Assembly (NCBI GenBank): GCA_002396205.1
Contig: DGXB01000117.1
Location: 1-6,654 of the forward strand
Length of the DNA stretch: 6,654 nt
Source: Bacteroidales bacterium UBA4243
GTDB taxonomy: Bacteria > Bacteroidota > Bacteroidia > Bacteroidales > F082
Direction of reading: 5' to 3'
In this document: positions 4,990-6,654 of the stretch, one piece after another
How positions within the stretch are numbered: position 1 is the stretch's first letter
How the letters are laid out: each line of letters starts with the position of its first letter
Position numbers and translations under genes: made by a program
The notes under the pieces: model-generated
Databases searched by the model: none
The model's input: the letters and a program-made list of their open reading frames with translations, nothing else
What the model was told of the DNA's origin: nothing

Positions 4990-6150
4990 ATGACCAAGAT
5001 CCTCATCATCGACGACGAGGCACCCATTCGTAGGGTGCTGCGTGATATATTGGAAAACGAAAACTATCAGGTGGACGATGCCTCGACTGGCATGGATGCC
5101 CTGCAACTCATTAAAGACCACGACTTTGATGCCGTTTTCTGCGACATCAAGATGCCTGAGATGGACGGCATCGAGACCCTTGAAGCCATCCGAAAGGAAT
5201 CGGACGTGCCCGTCATCATGCTCTCGGGCCACGGCACCATCGAGACCGCCGTGGAAGCCATCAAGAAAGGCGCCTTCGACTTCATTCCCAAGCCGCCAGA
5301 CCTCAACCGTCTGCTTATCACCCTGCGCAACGCCTTGGACAAGAAGAACTTGGCCACAGAAAACAAGGTCTTGAAAAAAGCCGTAAGACTCCAAAGCCAG
5401 ATGATCGGCGAGTCGGCACCCATGATGGAAGTGAGGGACATGATCGAAAAAGTGGCCCCCACCAATGCGCGTGTGCTCATCACTGGCGAGAACGGCACAG
5501 GCAAGGAACTCGTCGCCCGACAGCTGCACGAGCTTAGCCCGCGATGCAAAGGGCCTTTCATCGAGGTGAACTGCGCTGCCATCCCTTCGGAACTCATTGA
5601 AAGCCAGCTTTTCGGTCATGAGAAAGGTGCTTTCACCTCGGCCATCAAGCAGCGCAAGGGCGACTTCGAGCTGGCCGACAGCGGCACGCTCTTCTTGGAC
5701 GAAATCGGTGACATGAGCCTCTCGGCCCAGGCCAAGGTGCTGCGTGCCTTGCAGGAAAACAAGATTGTGCGCGTGGGCGGCGAGAAGGAAATCCCCGTCG
5801 ACGTAAGGATTTTGGCCGCCACCAACAAAAACCTGAAGGAGGAAATCGAGAAGGGCAACTTCCGTGAGGACCTCTACCACCGCTTGAGCGTCATCGTCAT
5901 CCAAGTGCCACCCTTGCGCGAGCGCAAGGACGACATCCCGCTGCTGGTACAGAGCTTCGTGGAGAGAATCGCACAAGACATGGGCAAAGCCGCACCCGAG
6001 TTTGAGCCTGAGGCCATCGAGGCTTTGCAGCACTACCAATGGACGGGCAACATCCGCGAATTGCACAACATCGTGGAGCGTTTGGTCATCCTCTGCGGCA
6101 GCCCCATCACGAAGGACGATGTGATGCAGTTTGGTAATCCGCTGAATTAG
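4990..6150 (+). CDS. NtrC-type sigma-54 response regulator without a DNA-binding domain
   Basis: The 386-residue protein has a receiver domain (1-120) with acidic residues D8/D9, phospho-acceptor D52, S79 and K101. An AAA+ sigma-54 activator domain follows (about 138-370). It has Walker A GENGTGKE (166-173), the sigma-54 contact loop as GAFTSA (213-218, against the usual GAFTGA), Walker B GTLFLDEIGD (232-241), arginines R292 and R298 in FREDLYHRL, and sensor II GNIRE (353-357). It should respond to phosphorylation by a histidine kinase and open sigma-54 promoters. Typical NtrC relatives have about 450-480 residues and end in a Fis-type helix-turn-helix. This one stops at residue 386, about 15 residues after the AAA+ fold. 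The 122 bases before ssrA hold no such domain in any frame I could read. It may activate from solution, as reported for Helicobacter FlgR. No kinase gene is in the window. Confidence 0.92.
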   Translation: MTKILIIDDEAPIRRVLRDILENENYQVDDASTGMDALQLIKDHDFDAVFCDIKMPEMDGIETLEAIRKESDVPVIMLSGHGTIETAVEAIKKGAFDFIPKPPDLNRLLITLRNALDKKNLATENKVLKKAVRLQSQMIGESAPMMEVRDMIEKVAPTNARVLITGENGTGKELVARQLHELSPRCKGPFIEVNCAAIPSELIESQLFGHEKGAFTSAIKQRKGDFELADSGTLFLDEIGDMSLSAQAKVLRALQENKIVRVGGEKEIPVDVRILAATNKNLKEEIEKGNFREDLYHRLSVIVIQVPPLRERKDDIPLLVQSFVERIAQDMGKAAPEFEPEAIEALQHYQWTGNIRELHNIVERLVILCGSPITKDDVMQFGNPLN

Positions 6151-6204
6151 TTGGGAGTTTGTTGGAGTGCAACGTTTGCGTCAGAAGTTTTTTTTCAAGA
6201 TGCC

Positions 6205-6236
6205 CTTGCGGGATATTGAAAATAGGTGTAATTTTG
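6205..6236 (+). promoter_or_regulatory. Promoter of ssrA
   Basis: CTTG (6205-6208) and TAATTTTG (6229-6236) match the Bacteroidetes -33 (TTTG) and -7 (TAnnTTTG) elements with a 20-nt spacer, the best full promoter in the window. The mature tmRNA begins at 6273, so a precursor leader of roughly 30 nt would be trimmed, as expected for RNase P processing. Confidence 0.7.
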
Positions 6237-6272
6237 CAGCCCGTTTGAAAGCACGGCAACCAGTCAACGAAA

Positions 6273-6654
6273 GGGGATGTATGGTTTTGACAGCAAGACG
6301 AATTGTCATGTAAGCATGCCGAGCCTCGCAGTGACGCTCGTTAATCTTGACTGCAAAAAAGTAATTGGCGAAAACAACTACGCTCTCGCTGCCTGATTGA
6401 AGTACAGTAGATCACTGGCTTAATCCGCACACAAGGTGAGCGGACGAGACATCTCGCAGGTGGAGATTCCTGATTCCGGCCTGAGCACGAGGTGCTAAGC
6501 AATTTCGGGATAGCTGCACTGGCGCTCCGACGGTGCGGCGAAACTTAGGAGATAAGGTCGCGTCTACGGCGTTCGCTTCGTTGCGCGGCACGAAAACCAA
6601 CAGCGGAATAAGCATGTAGAAAGCCTGGGGGTTCCTTGTTTGGACGAGGGTTCG
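6273..6654 (+). ncRNA. ssrA: tmRNA (transfer-messenger RNA), 3' end cut off by the window
   Basis: The RNA rescues stalled ribosomes by acting first as a tRNA and then as an mRNA that tags the unfinished protein for degradation. The 5' end GGGGATGTATGGTTTTGACA is the conserved tmRNA acceptor and D-loop start. The tag reading frame is GGC GAA AAC AAC TAC GCT CTC GCT GCC TGA (6367-6396), giving GENNYALAA, a tag typical of Bacteroidales. The usual 3' landmarks follow: AAGCATGTAGA (6610-6620) and the start of the T arm, GGACGAGGGTTCG, which ends exactly at the window edge. About 20-25 nt should be missing, namely the rest of the T arm and the 3' acceptor strand pairing with GGGGATG. It is a one-piece tmRNA, with no sign of permutation. 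The partner SmpB is not in the window. Confidence 0.96.

Noticed and set aside
4636..6066. 476-codon open frame on the minus strand opposite the response regulator
   Set aside because: It runs antisense to a clear NtrC-type gene and across the Rhs remnant. Its His/Val/Leu-rich composition is typical of a shadow of GC-rich coding DNA, and it shows no domain motifs.
6160..6180. Possible sigma-54 promoter (TTGGA...TTTGC) downstream of the response regulator
   Set aside because: The GG and GC dinucleotides are separated by 12 bases instead of the required 10, and the flanking bases do not match the consensus.
6163..6195. Possible intrinsic terminator before ssrA (eight T's at 6188-6195)
   Set aside because: The only upstream hairpin I find is a 4-bp GTTG/CAAC stem that does not abut the T run, so there is no convincing terminator.
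6412..6615. 67-codon minus-strand open frame inside ssrA
   Set aside because: It lies wholly within the structured tmRNA gene and has no start context or recognisable domain.

Overview
The window looks like chromosomal DNA from a member of the Bacteroidetes, most likely a gut-type Bacteroidales. Several promoters carry the Bacteroidetes-type -7 element TAnnTTTG, start codons lack Shine-Dalgarno sequences, and the tmRNA at the right edge encodes the tag GENNYALAA, which is typical of this group. Genes are fairly GC-rich, intergenic DNA is AT-rich, and almost every gap holds a repeat or palindrome. I cannot name a genus.

Layout. (1) 1-105: a heptanucleotide tandem array leading into a gene for an SPFH-domain protein with three C-terminal zinc ribbons (106-1377). 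(2) 1384-1519: a palindrome that probably terminates the opposing tRNA-Gly(CCC) gene, the tRNA itself on the minus strand, and its promoter. (3) 1528-2727: a second heptad array, then a two-gene operon with a TGATG overlap, encoding a LOG-family Rossmann protein and a small retropepsin-like aspartic protease. (4) 2751-2830: an 80-bp inverted-repeat element between convergent genes. (5) 2846-3700, minus strand: a secreted SUMF1/FGE-fold protein that lacks the catalytic cysteines. (6) 3719-4005: its promoter, a third heptad array, an outward promoter, two REP-like palindromes and a short Rhs gene remnant. (7) 4041-4562: a very AT-rich lipoprotein gene, perhaps an orphan immunity protein. (8) 4621-4956: a second, longer Rhs remnant whose end matches the first. 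(9) 4990-6150: an NtrC-type sigma-54 response regulator with no DNA-binding domain. (10) 6205-6654: ssrA with its promoter, cut off by the window end.

Most genes here are independent housekeeping or regulatory units. The region that looks accessory is about 3800-4956. Two Rhs core remnants flank a low-GC lipoprotein gene, with REP palindromes abutting one remnant. It reads as the wreck of a polymorphic-toxin locus in which only an immunity-like gene may still be intact. The other unusual signal is the heptad arrays. All three lie immediately upstream of a start codon and run in the same orientation relative to their gene.
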